This document shows positions 8,181 through 16,266 of a stretch of 64,000 nucleotides of DNA, piece after piece. The stretch lies in the NCBI RefSeq assembly GCF_049739465.1, contig NZ_JBMHHY010000004.1, positions 338,073 through 402,072 of the forward strand, in the 5' to 3' direction. Position 1 is the first letter of the stretch. The number at the start of each line of letters is the position of its first letter. A model generated the notes under the pieces. The model did not search any database, was not told where the DNA came from, and saw only the letters and a list, made by a program, of their open reading frames with translations. Source of the stretch: Embleya sp049739465 (GTDB lineage Bacteria; Actinomycetota; Actinomycetes; Streptomycetales; Streptomycetaceae). Position numbers and translations under genes: made by a program.

Positions 8181-9725
8181 ATGACTACACAAAGCGAGCA
8201 CCGGTCGCGCATCCGACCACGCCTCCCCCGTCGCGACCCGGCCGGCAGCCGCCGTGGCGGACCGGTGGCCGCCGCGGCCGTACTCACCCTCGCCGGTGTC
8301 CTGCTCACCGCGGCCGGCACCCCGGCCGGCGCGCTCACCCGCTCCGACGTACCGCCCGACCCCGGCGACCGAGTCACCGCCGACGCCAACCGCCGTTCCC
8401 TGGACGGATTCTGGCAACTGGACGGCTACGGGCTGATCCTCGGGATCCACAACAAGGCATTCCAGCTCTACGAGACGACCGGGATCAGCTGCGCGCCGAG
8501 CATTTCCGCCCAACAGGTCGGCACGCCCGACCCGGACGGCACCATCCACTTCGGCGACGGCGGCGGAATCGGCCTCCTGGTCCGCCCCGCCCCGCGACGC
8601 AACGCCGCCTCACTGCGCATCGACGGCGCGCTGGGCACCCACCGACTGCGCCGACTGGCCGCGCTGCCCACCACCTGCGGCCGAGCCACGCCCGCCGATC
8701 CGGTGAGCACGTTCGACGTGTTCTGGCAGACGTATAAGGAGAACTACGCGTTCTTCGACACTCGGGGCGTCGACTGGGACGCCGCGCGCGCCAAGTATCG
8801 GCCCCGGGTCACCGCGAACACCACCGACGATCAGCTCTTCGACATCCTGACCGCGATGACCGACCCGCTGCACGACGCACACGTGGGTCTGCATGCGGCC
8901 GGCCCGACGATCAATCGCACCTCCGGCGGCCGGCGGCCGGGCACCGTCAAGCCGACCAAGGAACTCGACGACAAGGTAAAGGAGTTGGTCCAACGCCGGG
9001 ATCTCGGCGGCGTCCCACTCGAACTGTCCGCCAACGGCGCGATCGGCTACGCGGACCTGCCCGGCGGCCTCGGCTATCTGCGGATCACCCGCTTCGAAAG
9101 GTACCGGGCCGGCGGCCACGGCTATCCCGACGACACCACCGAACTGGCCGCCGCCCTGGACACCATCGTCACCTCGGCCCGCACCTCGGGCCCGACCGCG
9201 TGGCGCGGGCTGATCGTGGACGTCCGGTTCAACACCGGCGGAGCGGACCCGCTGGGCCTGCAGATCGCCGCGCGGCTGACCGATCGGCCGTATGTGGCCT
9301 ACACGAAGCAGGCCCGCAACGACCCCGACGATCCGGACGCGTACACCCACCCGCAGCCCTTCCCGGTCGCACCGGCCGCGTCCGCACCGCACTACACCGG
9401 CCCGATCGCGCTGCTCACCGGCGGCACCACGGTCAGCGCCGGGGAGACCTTCACCCAGGCCCTGATCGACCGCCCGACCGCCGTCACCCGGATCGGCGAG
9501 AACACGCAGGGGGTCTTCTCCGACCGGATGATCCGACTGCTGCCCAACGGCTGGCAGTTCAGTCTGTCCAACGAGCTGTACCTCACCCGCACCGGCCACT
9601 CCTTCGAGAGCCCCGGCATCCCGCCCGACATCCGCACCCCGGTCTTCACCGACGAGGAGTTCCGCGACGACCGGGACGGCGCCTTCGACCGGGCCCGGGC
9701 GTTGTTGACCCGGATACCCGACTGA
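8181..9725 (+). CDS. Secreted S41-family (C-terminal processing type) peptidase
   Basis: Predicted exported serine protease of 514 residues. An Arg-rich start is followed by a hydrophobic stretch at about residues 28-50, a probable signal peptide. After a beta-rich N-terminal part comes a tail-protease core with a helical bundle (FDVFWQTYKENYAFF) and the catalytic loop GGTTVSAGETFTQAL, with Ser419 as the expected nucleophile. No clear PDZ insertion is visible, which puts it with the PDZ-less S41 hydrolases. No good ribosome site precedes ATG8181. The gene stands alone between two hairpins; its substrate is unknown. Confidence 0.85.
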   Translation: MTTQSEHRSRIRPRLPRRDPAGSRRGGPVAAAAVLTLAGVLLTAAGTPAGALTRSDVPPDPGDRVTADANRRSLDGFWQLDGYGLILGIHNKAFQLYETTGISCAPSISAQQVGTPDPDGTIHFGDGGGIGLLVRPAPRRNAASLRIDGALGTHRLRRLAALPTTCGRATPADPVSTFDVFWQTYKENYAFFDTRGVDWDAARAKYRPRVTANTTDDQLFDILTAMTDPLHDAHVGLHAAGPTINRTSGGRRPGTVKPTKELDDKVKELVQRRDLGGVPLELSANGAIGYADLPGGLGYLRITRFERYRAGGHGYPDDTTELAAALDTIVTSARTSGPTAWRGLIVDVRFNTGGADPLGLQIAARLTDRPYVAYTKQARNDPDDPDAYTHPQPFPVAPAASAPHYTGPIALLTGGTTVSAGETFTQALIDRPTAVTRIGENTQGVFSDRMIRLLPNGWQFSLSNELYLTRTGHSFESPGIPPDIRTPVFTDEEFRDDRDGAFDRARALLTRIPD

Positions 9726-9754
9726 TCCCGGGCCGCACCTGCACTGCCGTGGGC

Positions 9755-9787
9755 CGGCAATTTCCTTGCCTGTAGCGGAAGTTGCCG
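9755..9787 (+). terminator. Hairpin after the S41 peptidase gene
   Basis: CGGCAATTTCC pairs with GGAAGTTGCCG (one G-U pair) around an 11-base loop, 30 bases after the stop. It could be a terminator or an operator for the next gene. Confidence 0.5.
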
Positions 9788-9870
9788 ATCCGCAGCCGAG
9801 GGTCGGATAGGCTCCCCTGGCCCGGATGTCGCCATGGGTCAGCGCACGCGTACACCGACGAGGAGCAGCC

Positions 9871-10719
9871 GTGGTCGAGCGGGAGCAGGACGAGTGGGGC
9901 TATTCGTCCCCGCCGGCGGGCGAGTCCGCCGAGGAGTGGGTACCGACCGGGATCGACGTCACGGTGCCGAGCGTCGCCCGGGTTTACGACGCGATCCTGG
10001 GCGGCAAGAACAATTTCGCCGTCGACCGCGCGATCGCCGACGAGGCGCTGCGGAACCTGTCCAACGAGGGTGCCTGGCACAACCGGCACATCCTGGCCCG
10101 GGGTGTGCGCTACCTGGCCGGCCAGGGCATCGACCAGTTCGTCGACCTCGGCTCCGGGCTGCCGACCGTGCAGAACACCCACCAGGTCGCCCAGGAGGTG
10201 AACCCGGACGCGGCGGTCGTCTACGTGGACAACGACCCGATCGTGCTCGCGCACGGCCGGGCGCTGCTCGCGGACAACCACCGCACCCGGGTGGTCACCG
10301 CCGACCTGCGCGATCCGGCGGATGTGCTGGGCCGCCCGGAGCTGCTCGAACTCGTGGACCTGAAGCGGCCGGTGGGCCTGCTCCTGGTCGCCGTGCTGCA
10401 CCACCTCGCCGATCACGAGGATCCGGCCGGCGTGGTCCGCGCCTACCGCGACGCGCTCCCGCCCGGCAGCTACGTCTTCATCACCCACTTCTGCGACTCC
10501 ACGCCGGAGGGGCGCGCCCTGGAGAAGATCTTCCTGACCCAGCTGGGCAGCGGACGCTTCCGCCCGCTGGAGGAGATCGAGGGCTACTTCGAGGGTCTGG
10601 AACTGGTCGAGCCCGGTGTGGTGTTGCTGCCGCTGTGGCGCCCGGACGAGCCGGTGACCGAGCCGCTGTCCCCGGAGGGGCACCTGTCGGTGGGCGGCAT
10701 CGGGCGGCTGCCCGGCTAG
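9871..10719 (+). CDS. SAM-dependent methyltransferase (Methyltransf_19 family)
   Basis: Cytoplasmic protein of 282 residues in an actinomycete-specific methyltransferase family of unknown substrate. Typical features are the N-terminal PSVARVYDAILGGKNNFAVDR segment, the FVDLGSGLPT SAM-binding loop, VVYVDNDPIVLAHGRALL, and VAVLHHL later. AGGAG at 9861-9865 five bases before GTG9871 sets the start. ATG9826 is in frame but lacks a site. Such genes occur in many copies per Streptomyces genome, so its neighbours say little about its role. Confidence 0.88.
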   Translation: MVEREQDEWGYSSPPAGESAEEWVPTGIDVTVPSVARVYDAILGGKNNFAVDRAIADEALRNLSNEGAWHNRHILARGVRYLAGQGIDQFVDLGSGLPTVQNTHQVAQEVNPDAAVVYVDNDPIVLAHGRALLADNHRTRVVTADLRDPADVLGRPELLELVDLKRPVGLLLVAVLHHLADHEDPAGVVRAYRDALPPGSYVFITHFCDSTPEGRALEKIFLTQLGSGRFRPLEEIEGYFEGLELVEPGVVLLPLWRPDEPVTEPLSPEGHLSVGGIGRLPG

Positions 10720-10775
10720 GGCGTGCCGTCAAGCCCCCGTCGGGCGGGTCGGCCCGGCCGGCGAGGGCGGCGCGC

Positions 10776-10791
10776 GATAACCTCGGGCATC
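10776..10791 (+). promoter_or_regulatory. Candidate leaderless promoter of the 2-hydroxyacid dehydrogenase
   Basis: GATAAC at 10776-10781 ends ten bases before ATG10792 and no ribosome site is present. This suggests transcription starting at or within a few bases of the start codon. Confidence 0.45.
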
Positions 10792-11733
10792 ATGAGGATC
10801 GCCATTCTCGACGACTACCAGAACGTGGCCCTCGGCCTCGCCGACTGGGACTCGCTCGACGCCGAAGTCCGGGTGTTCACCGAGCCGCTCGCCGACGCCG
10901 ACGCGGTGTGCGCGGCGCTGGCCGGCTTCGACGTGGTGGTCGCGATGCGCGAGCGCACCCGCTTCCCCGCCGACGTGCTGGCCGGCTTGCCCGATCTGCG
11001 GCTGCTGGTCAGCACCGGGCCGGTCAACGCGGCGATCGACGTCGCGGCCGCGCGCGAGCGGGGCATCGTGGTGTGCGGGACCGGCATCCTCAAGTACCCG
11101 ACCGTCGAGCTCACCTGGGCGCTGATCCTGGCCGCCGCGCGCAATCTGCGCACCGAGGCGGACTCGGTACGCGCGGGCGGCTGGCAGGTCGGGCTCGGGG
11201 TCGGCCTGCACGGCAAGACGCTCGGCCTGCTCGGCCTGGGCCGACTCGGTGGCGAAGTGGCCCGGATCGGGCAGGCGTTCGGCATGGAGTGCATCGCGTG
11301 GAGCGCGAATCTCACCGCCGAACGGGCCGCCGAGCACGGGGTGACCGCGGTCGCCAAGGACGAGCTGTTCGCCCGTGCCGACGTGGTCTCCGTCCACCTG
11401 GTGCTGAGCGCGCGCACCACGGCCCTGGTCGGCGCCGCCGAACTCGCCCTGATGCGGCCCACCGCGATCCTGGTCAACACCTCGCGCGGCCCCATCGTGG
11501 ACGAGGCCGCGCTCCTGGACGTACTGCGGCGCGGCACGATCGGCGGAGCCGCGCTGGATGTGTACGACCGCGAACCGCTGCCGCCGGAGCACCCGTTGCG
11601 CGGCCTGGACAACGCGCTGCTCACCCCGCACATCGGCTATGTGGTGCGCGAGACATACGAGATCTTCTACCGGGACGCGGTCGAGAACATCGCCGCCTTC
11701 CGGGCCGGCGAGCCGATCCGAGTCATGAAGTAA
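10792..11733 (+). CDS. D-isomer-specific 2-hydroxyacid dehydrogenase
   Basis: Cytoplasmic NAD-dependent oxidoreductase of 313 residues. It has the usual split layout: an N-terminal catalytic domain, then a Rossmann domain with KTLGLLGLGRLGGEVARIG near residues 142-160. The VNTSRGPIVDEAALLDVL block carries the conserved Arg, and LLTPHIGYV holds the catalytic His. The family includes phosphoglycerate, hydroxypyruvate and lactate dehydrogenases; the substrate cannot be read from the sequence. It lacks the C-terminal ACT domain of SerA. It is monocistronic and convergent with the DUF3040 gene. Confidence 0.9.
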   Translation: MRIAILDDYQNVALGLADWDSLDAEVRVFTEPLADADAVCAALAGFDVVVAMRERTRFPADVLAGLPDLRLLVSTGPVNAAIDVAAARERGIVVCGTGILKYPTVELTWALILAAARNLRTEADSVRAGGWQVGLGVGLHGKTLGLLGLGRLGGEVARIGQAFGMECIAWSANLTAERAAEHGVTAVAKDELFARADVVSVHLVLSARTTALVGAAELALMRPTAILVNTSRGPIVDEAALLDVLRRGTIGGAALDVYDREPLPPEHPLRGLDNALLTPHIGYVVRETYEIFYRDAVENIAAFRAGEPIRVMK

Positions 11734-11779
11734 TCGGGTGGAAGTAGTCAGGTATTCATCAAGTAGGCATCCGGAGTCG

Positions 11780-12274
11780 TCAGTCCGTACGCCTGCGGTC
11801 GTCGTCCCGGTCCGGCTCACCGCCTTGCTGCTGGGATGTGCGCGGCCATCCGCGCTGTGCCTGGGTCGGATGCGCCCGGCGGCCGATCCGCATCCCGGTC
11901 GGGCCGTCCGGATGCCACCGCAGGTACACGAGCGCGCCCAGCAGGAGCAGTGCAGGCACCGCCACGCCCGCCGCCGCGAACACCACGACGGGGGCTCCGG
12001 TGAGCAGCGCGGCGACCAGAAGGCCGGCCGAGGCGCCGGCCAGTAGCAGCGCCGACCACCTCAGGATCGCCGACCACTGCGGCGTACCGGGCCGCGGCGT
12101 ACCGAACGAGAACTCGACGCGCGGGCGCCGCACTCGCGTGCGCGGCGCCGCTTGGGGGGCCGGTTCGTCGAACACGCGCAGCAGTTCGGTCAACTGCTCG
12201 TCCTGCGCGAGGGACTCCTCCAGGCGCGCGAGCGTACGTCGTTCCCGGCCCGAAAGCGAAGGTCCGTCCACCAC
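11780..12274 (-). CDS. DUF3040 membrane protein
   Basis: Small actinobacterial membrane protein of about 164 residues. The N-terminal SLSGRERRTLARLEESLAQD helix is the DUF3040 signature, followed by two hydrophobic segments and a charged tail. GTG12274 is preferred: GGGAGG lies five bases upstream and the protein then begins at the domain. The frame stays open upstream to 12436, but the added part reads through a TTGG microsatellite (Pro-Thr-Asn-Gln repeats) and lacks a ribosome site. The function of the family is unknown. Confidence 0.75.
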   Translation of the reverse strand: MVDGPSLSGRERRTLARLEESLAQDEQLTELLRVFDEPAPQAAPRTRVRRPRVEFSFGTPRPGTPQWSAILRWSALLLAGASAGLLVAALLTGAPVVVFAAAGVAVPALLLLGALVYLRWHPDGPTGMRIGRRAHPTQAQRGWPRTSQQQGGEPDRDDDRRRTD

Positions 12275-12380
12275 GTCCACCTCCCACTCGGGGCAGCGGA
12301 ACGGGGCCGCAGACGGGGTGCGCCGGGCGGTACCCGCCGAGGCGAACCGCGCGCCGGCGGGACCGACCGGCGACCCGGTC

Positions 12381-12427
12381 TTGGGTTGGGTTGGTTGGTT
12401 GGTTGGTTGGCTTGGATTTGGCTTGGG
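12381..12427 (+). repeat. TTGG microsatellite
   Basis: A run of TTGG/TTGGG units with a few variants lies upstream of the DUF3040 gene. Such simple repeats are unusual in this genome and slippage-prone. They sit between the DUF3040 and SPW genes. Confidence 0.8.
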
Positions 12428-12501
12428 TTCACTCACCTGCGAATGCGAATGTGAGTGCCGATTCCGATCGTCCGGCTCGGGTCACGCACAGCCGCTGTCA
12501 C

Positions 12502-12945
12502 TCACAGCCGCCGGATCCCGATCACCCCGCGCAGCGCCAGGGCGAGCGCCATCAGGCACGCCACCGCGCCGACGATCACGTTGCTCGTGATCGATCGGGT
12601 GGTGTGCACGGATCCGGAGATCGCCCAGGGAGCGACGATGGTCCACGCGCCGATGACGAACGCGGCCCAACTCATCGCGTGCGTGCGCTCGTAGGCGGTT
12701 CCGAAGCCGCCCATCAACAGCGCGAGCGCGACGCCCGTGACCAGGTTGGTCGTGCGCAGCGTGGTGAGATTGTTGAATCCGACGATCCACGGGGAGGCGG
12801 CCAGATACACGCCGCACAGCACGCCGAGGGCTTCCGCCGCCTGCGCGACCGCGCCGTGCGTGGCTCGTTCGGAACGGAGTCGGAGATTCGCTATGTCCGG
12901 GTGCTGCTCAATCGAAGACGATGTCGACGTGGACACGTCCACCAC
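12502..12945 (-). CDS. SPW-repeat membrane protein
   Basis: Integral membrane protein of up to 147 residues with four hydrophobic helices in two halves. The first half carries AASPWIVGF and the second VAPWAISG, the signature of the SPW (Ser-Pro-Trp) family. Several in-frame GTGs (12945, 12942, 12936) compete for the start and none is clearly best. The family function is unknown. The gene diverges from the ArsR-like regulator across a 225-base AT-richer intergenic region. Confidence 0.82.
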   Translation of the reverse strand: MVDVSTSTSSSIEQHPDIANLRLRSERATHGAVAQAAEALGVLCGVYLAASPWIVGFNNLTTLRTTNLVTGVALALLMGGFGTAYERTHAMSWAAFVIGAWTIVAPWAISGSVHTTRSITSNVIVGAVACLMALALALRGVIGIRRL

Positions 12946-13087
12946 CCTCTTTCCGAGGAATCGCGGTCCCTTGGTTGATAGCCGTCGGACCAGTGACTAA
13001 CCCGGCCAAACCAGAATATTTACCGACATTTCCCTCCGATCGTGATCTGCCGGTCACCCTCCCCACGCCCGGGGTCACACCCCGAAG

Positions 13088-13118
13088 TTGACATTCTCCC
13101 TACATATCGAGAAAACTA
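13088..13118 (+). promoter_or_regulatory. Promoter/operator region of the ArsR-like regulator
   Basis: TTGACA at 13088-13093 is a consensus -35 box. TACATATC at 13101-13108 is one exact half of the palindrome at 13529-13546, followed at the same two-base spacing by a degenerate second half (GAAAACTA). This suggests autoregulation. Confidence 0.5.
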
Positions 13119-13170
13119 GATCCAACCTCGCGGAAAGACCGGACCGACGCGGGCGAAGAAGGGCGGCATC

Positions 13171-13482
13171 GTGGATCCCCTCGCCGTACACAAGGCACTC
13201 GCCAATCCGACGCGCCTGCAGATCATGGGCTGGCTCAAGGAACCCGCGAAGTACTTCGACGAGGACTCCTACCGACAGCAGGGCCTCGGCTTCCACATCG
13301 GGGTCTGCGTCGGCGACATCCAGTCGCGGGCGGGACTGGCCCAGTCGGTGGTCTCCGGCTACCTCCAGACCCTCAAGGACGCGGGTCTGCTCGACTCCGA
13401 GCGCATCGGCAAGTGGACCTACTACCGCCGCAACGAACGCGCGATCGCCGACTTCGCCGAACACGTCCGCACCGAACTCTGA
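13171..13482 (+). CDS. ArsR-type winged-helix regulator
   Basis: Cytoplasmic repressor of 103 residues. It opens with the ALANPTRLQIMGWL helix typical of ArsR proteins. The recognition helix region is AGLAQSVVSGYLQTLKDAGLL, and the wing is GKWTYYRRNE. An insertion of about 20 residues (YFDEDSYRQQGLGFHIG) before the recognition helix is characteristic of a subgroup that controls adjacent MFS exporters. GTG13171 follows a weak AAGGGCGG. Only one Cys is seen, so metal sensing is not indicated. A palindrome before the downstream transporter, repeated in part before this gene, is the likely operator. Confidence 0.85.
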   Translation: MDPLAVHKALANPTRLQIMGWLKEPAKYFDEDSYRQQGLGFHIGVCVGDIQSRAGLAQSVVSGYLQTLKDAGLLDSERIGKWTYYRRNERAIADFAEHVRTEL

Positions 13483-13528
13483 CCGCACCGACGCCCTCGG
13501 CCGGGGCATCTCCACGCCCTGATCCATC

Positions 13529-13546
13529 TACATATCTCGATATGTA
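13529..13546 (+). promoter_or_regulatory. Palindromic operator before the MFS transporter
   Basis: TACATATC and GATATGTA form exact 8-bp inverted arms separated by TC. It is AT-rich against a GC-rich background, lies 88 bases before the transporter start, and shares its arm with 13101-13108 before the regulator. Confidence 0.65.
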
Positions 13547-13633
13547 TCAGCAGCCGGGCAAAGCCGAGCGACCATCCACAGACCACCACCCACCCGCAGA
13601 CCACCCACCCACAGACAGGCGAGCAAAGCCGCA

Positions 13634-14839
13634 ATGAAACCCGCCTCCCTCACCATCGCCACCCTCGCCCTGGGCGTGTTCGGGATCATCACCACCGAGA
13701 TGGGCATCGTCGGCGTCCTGCCCCAGGTCTCCGCCGAACTCGACGTCGCCCCGGCCACGGCCGGGCTGCTGGTCGGCGTCTTCGCCCTGGTGATCGCGCT
13801 CACCGGGCCGTTCATGACGCTGCTCGCCTCGCGGTTCGACCGCAAGACCGTACTGGCCACGTCGATCGCGGTCTTCGCCGCCTCGAACGCCGGGTACGCG
13901 CTGACCACCCGGTTCGACGTGATGCTCGCCTTCCGGATCGTCCCGGCGGTGTTCCACCCGGTGTTCTTCTCGGTCGCCCTGGCCACCGCCGCGCGCCTGG
14001 TCCCCGCGCGGGACGCGACCCGGGCCACCACCCGGGTCTTCGCGGGCGTCACCGTCGGCTTCGCCCTCGGCGTGCCGCTGACCTCCTACCTGGCCGAACA
14101 CCTCTCCCTCCAGGCCGCGTTCTGGTTCGGGGCGGCGATCAACCTGATCGCCTTCCTGGGCATCCTGCGCTTCCTGCCCACCCTGCCGGAGGCGCGCCGC
14201 CAGTCCTACGGCGACCAGGTCGGCGTACTGCGCAGCGGGCGGATGTGGCTGAGCATCCTGTCGGTGGTGCTGATCTTCGCGGCGATGTTCTCCGTCTACG
14301 GCTACTTCGCCGAATACCTGGGCGAGGTCACCGGGCTTGACGGCTCGTGGGTCAGCGGCCTGCTCCTGGTGTTCGGGCTGGTGATGATCCTCGGCAACTT
14401 CGCCTTCGGCGCCCTCCTGCGCCGGCACCCCATCCGCACGGCGCTGGCCTATCCGGCGCTCTGCCTGGCGGTGTTCGTCCTGGTCTACGCGACCGGCCCG
14501 CACACCACGGCGATGCTGGTGGCCGTCCCGATCTGGGCCGCGATCCACTCCGGCGGCCTGATCGTCAGCCAGACCTGGCTCGGCCGCGACGCCCGAGCGG
14601 CCCCGGAGTTCGGCAACAGCCTGTTCATCTCCTTCTCCAACCTGGGCATCACCGCAGGCACCACCACCGCCGGCCGGCTGCTCGCCACCACCGACACCCA
14701 CCAACTCCCCTGGACCGGTGCCGCCTTCGCCGCCGCCGCCCTCGCCACGATGCTTGTGCGCACCACCCTGGACCGCCGCCTGCCGGCCAGGGCTCACCGC
14801 ATCGCGACCTCCGCAAGCCCGGCCACCAGTTCCCGATAG
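13634..14839 (+). CDS. MFS transporter (DHA1 / AraJ-like)
   Basis: Inner-membrane antiporter of 401 residues with about 12 hydrophobic helices. The start FGIITTEMGIVGVLPQVSAEL is typical of the DHA1 drug/sugar efflux group, and the loop 2-3 motif reads ASRFDRKTVL. It probably exports a small toxic compound or drug using the proton gradient. The ArsR-like gene upstream and the palindrome between them imply substrate-induced expression. Its last 46 bases overlap a decayed gene on the other strand. Confidence 0.9.
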   Translation: MKPASLTIATLALGVFGIITTEMGIVGVLPQVSAELDVAPATAGLLVGVFALVIALTGPFMTLLASRFDRKTVLATSIAVFAASNAGYALTTRFDVMLAFRIVPAVFHPVFFSVALATAARLVPARDATRATTRVFAGVTVGFALGVPLTSYLAEHLSLQAAFWFGAAINLIAFLGILRFLPTLPEARRQSYGDQVGVLRSGRMWLSILSVVLIFAAMFSVYGYFAEYLGEVTGLDGSWVSGLLLVFGLVMILGNFAFGALLRRHPIRTALAYPALCLAVFVLVYATGPHTTAMLVAVPIWAAIHSGGLIVSQTWLGRDARAAPEFGNSLFISFSNLGITAGTTTAGRLLATTDTHQLPWTGAAFAAAALATMLVRTTLDRRLPARAHRIATSASPATSSR

Positions 14840-15170
14840 TCCCCGCGCATCGGCAACTCCCGCGCCACCCGCACCCGCCGCCGAGCGGCCGGCACCTCCA
14901 CCCCGCGCACCGGGTCGTGGCCACCTCGCTCGTGGCTCTCCCACCACAGCCCGACCCCACGCCGTCGCGGCGAACCACATGCAGGGCGGCGAGGCCCTTG
15001 TTCGGGCGGGGCGGGCGCAGGCGCTTCAGGGTGGCCCGGACGCCGATCTCCGGCACGCGGATTTTCGCCGGCCGAACGGCGCTCACGTGCACGTGGGTGG
15101 CGGCCAACACGCTGCGGCGGAAGGTGGTTTTCCCCGATGCCTGGAGGCCGATCGGGATCGCCACTCGCAT
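14794..15170 (-). pseudogene. Decayed P-loop (AAA_33-type) ATP-binding protein gene
   Basis: The minus strand starts at ATG15170 with MRVAIPIGLQASGKTTF, a Walker A region typical of small actinobacterial polynucleotide-kinase-like proteins, then ATHVHVS. The sequence jumps at once to RVPEIGVRATLKRLRPP, a block normally near the C-terminus, so the central ~80 residues appear deleted. After HVVRRDGVG the frame shifts. The continuing frame reads LWWESHERGGHDPVRG and runs to a TGA at 14794-14796. An internal deletion plus a frameshift, with coding-like codon use in both parts, indicates recent loss. It overlaps the MFS gene end. Family assignment is from memory of homologous sequences. Confidence 0.65.
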
Positions 15171-15239
15171 TCGTGCCTGCCTTCGAGCCGGTTTGGGTCG
15201 TTGGAGGAATTGTCGGGGAGTGGTGTGCAGACTGTCGCT

Positions 15240-15572
15240 ATGGAAAAGCTCTCCCTGGATGCCCAGGTCCGTGAACTGCTCGAACTCGCCGCCGCCGGGA
15301 CCACCGGACGTAGTGCGCACACGGTGTACGGGGGGCATGAGCATGTGTTGCGGCAGACGCTGATCGCGCTCACCTCGGGGACCACGTTGGCCGAGCATGA
15401 CAACCCCGGTGAGGCCACCCTGTTGGTGATGCGTGGGCGGGTGCGGTTGGTCAGCGGTGAGACGTCGTGGGAGGGGCGGTCCGGGGATTTCCTGGTCGTG
15501 CCCAAGTCGCGGCACAGTGTGGACGCGCTGGAGGATTCGGCGGTGTTGCTCACCGTGGCCAAGCGCGGTTGA
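15240..15572 (+). CDS. Cupin-domain protein
   Basis: Small cytoplasmic beta-barrel protein of 110 residues. The segments TLAEHDNPGEATLLVMRGRVRLV and GDFLVVPKSRHSVDALEDS match the two cupin motifs, with His and Glu in place to bind a metal. No catalytic role can be assigned; related single-domain cupins act as sensors or small dioxygenases. No ribosome site is obvious at ATG15240. It precedes the HutD-family gene on the same strand. Confidence 0.8.
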   Translation: MEKLSLDAQVRELLELAAAGTTGRSAHTVYGGHEHVLRQTLIALTSGTTLAEHDNPGEATLLVMRGRVRLVSGETSWEGRSGDFLVVPKSRHSVDALEDSAVLLTVAKRG

Positions 15573-15687
15573 GTGGAGCCGTGGTGCGTGGGCCCGGGCG
15601 GGAACCGCCGTCCGGGCCGCGCCGCGTCGCCATGACAGGTGCGTGGAGAGTCGGCAGGCCACGCCCGAGACCCCGACGGAAGCAGGC

Positions 15688-16245
15688 ATGCGCATGCGGC
15701 AGTTCTTCGACGTCGAGACACTGCCGGTCGGCGTGTGGCGCAACGGCGGGGGTGACACCCGGGAGATCGCGGCCGGGCCGGCGGACTCGACCGAGCCGGG
15801 GGACTTCGGCTGGCGGGCGAGTGTGGCGACCGTCGCCGCCGACGGGCCGTTCTCCGCGTTCCCGGGCGTGGACCGGACGATCACCCTGCTGAGCGGCGAC
15901 GGCGTACGACTGGCCGACGGCGAAGGGCTCGATCACCGGCTGGATCGACCGGGCGCGCCGTTCGTGTTCTCCGGGGACCTGGCGGTGCGGGCCACGCTGC
16001 TCGGCGGCGGTTGCCGGGTGCTCAACATCATGACCGGGCGCGGGCGCTGGGCCGCGCGGGTACTGCGGATCACCACTCCGGTGGCGCTGCCCGCCGGACA
16101 CGCCGGCGTGTTGTATGTGCTTGCCGGCGGCGGCGAGGCGGTGCGGGCGGGGCAGGGATGGTGGTGGGCGAGCGGCGCCGCCGGGGAGGCGGCGCCGCTC
16201 GCGCCGGGTGCGGTCGTGCTCTGGGCGGACCTGCGACCGCTGTGA
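15688..16245 (+). CDS. HutD/Ves family protein
   Basis: Predicted cytoplasmic double-cupin protein of 185 residues. Diagnostic segments are LPVGVWRNGGGDTREIA at the start, WRASVATVAADGPFSAFPGVDRTITLL, and CRVLNIMTGRG in the second half. HutD proteins are often linked to histidine use, but the biochemical role is unresolved and no hut genes are present here. GGAAGCAGG precedes ATG15688. The stop lies 21 bases from the convergent chitinase stop. Confidence 0.85.
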   Translation: MRMRQFFDVETLPVGVWRNGGGDTREIAAGPADSTEPGDFGWRASVATVAADGPFSAFPGVDRTITLLSGDGVRLADGEGLDHRLDRPGAPFVFSGDLAVRATLLGGGCRVLNIMTGRGRWAARVLRITTPVALPAGHAGVLYVLAGGGEAVRAGQGWWWASGAAGEAAPLAPGAVVLWADLRPL

Positions 16246-16266
16246 CGCGGCACCGCGCCGAGCCGG

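Noticed and set aside
12274..12436. N-terminal extension of the DUF3040 protein to 218 residues
   Set aside because: The added part is encoded by a microsatellite and lacks a ribosome site, while a good GGGAGG precedes the internal GTG.
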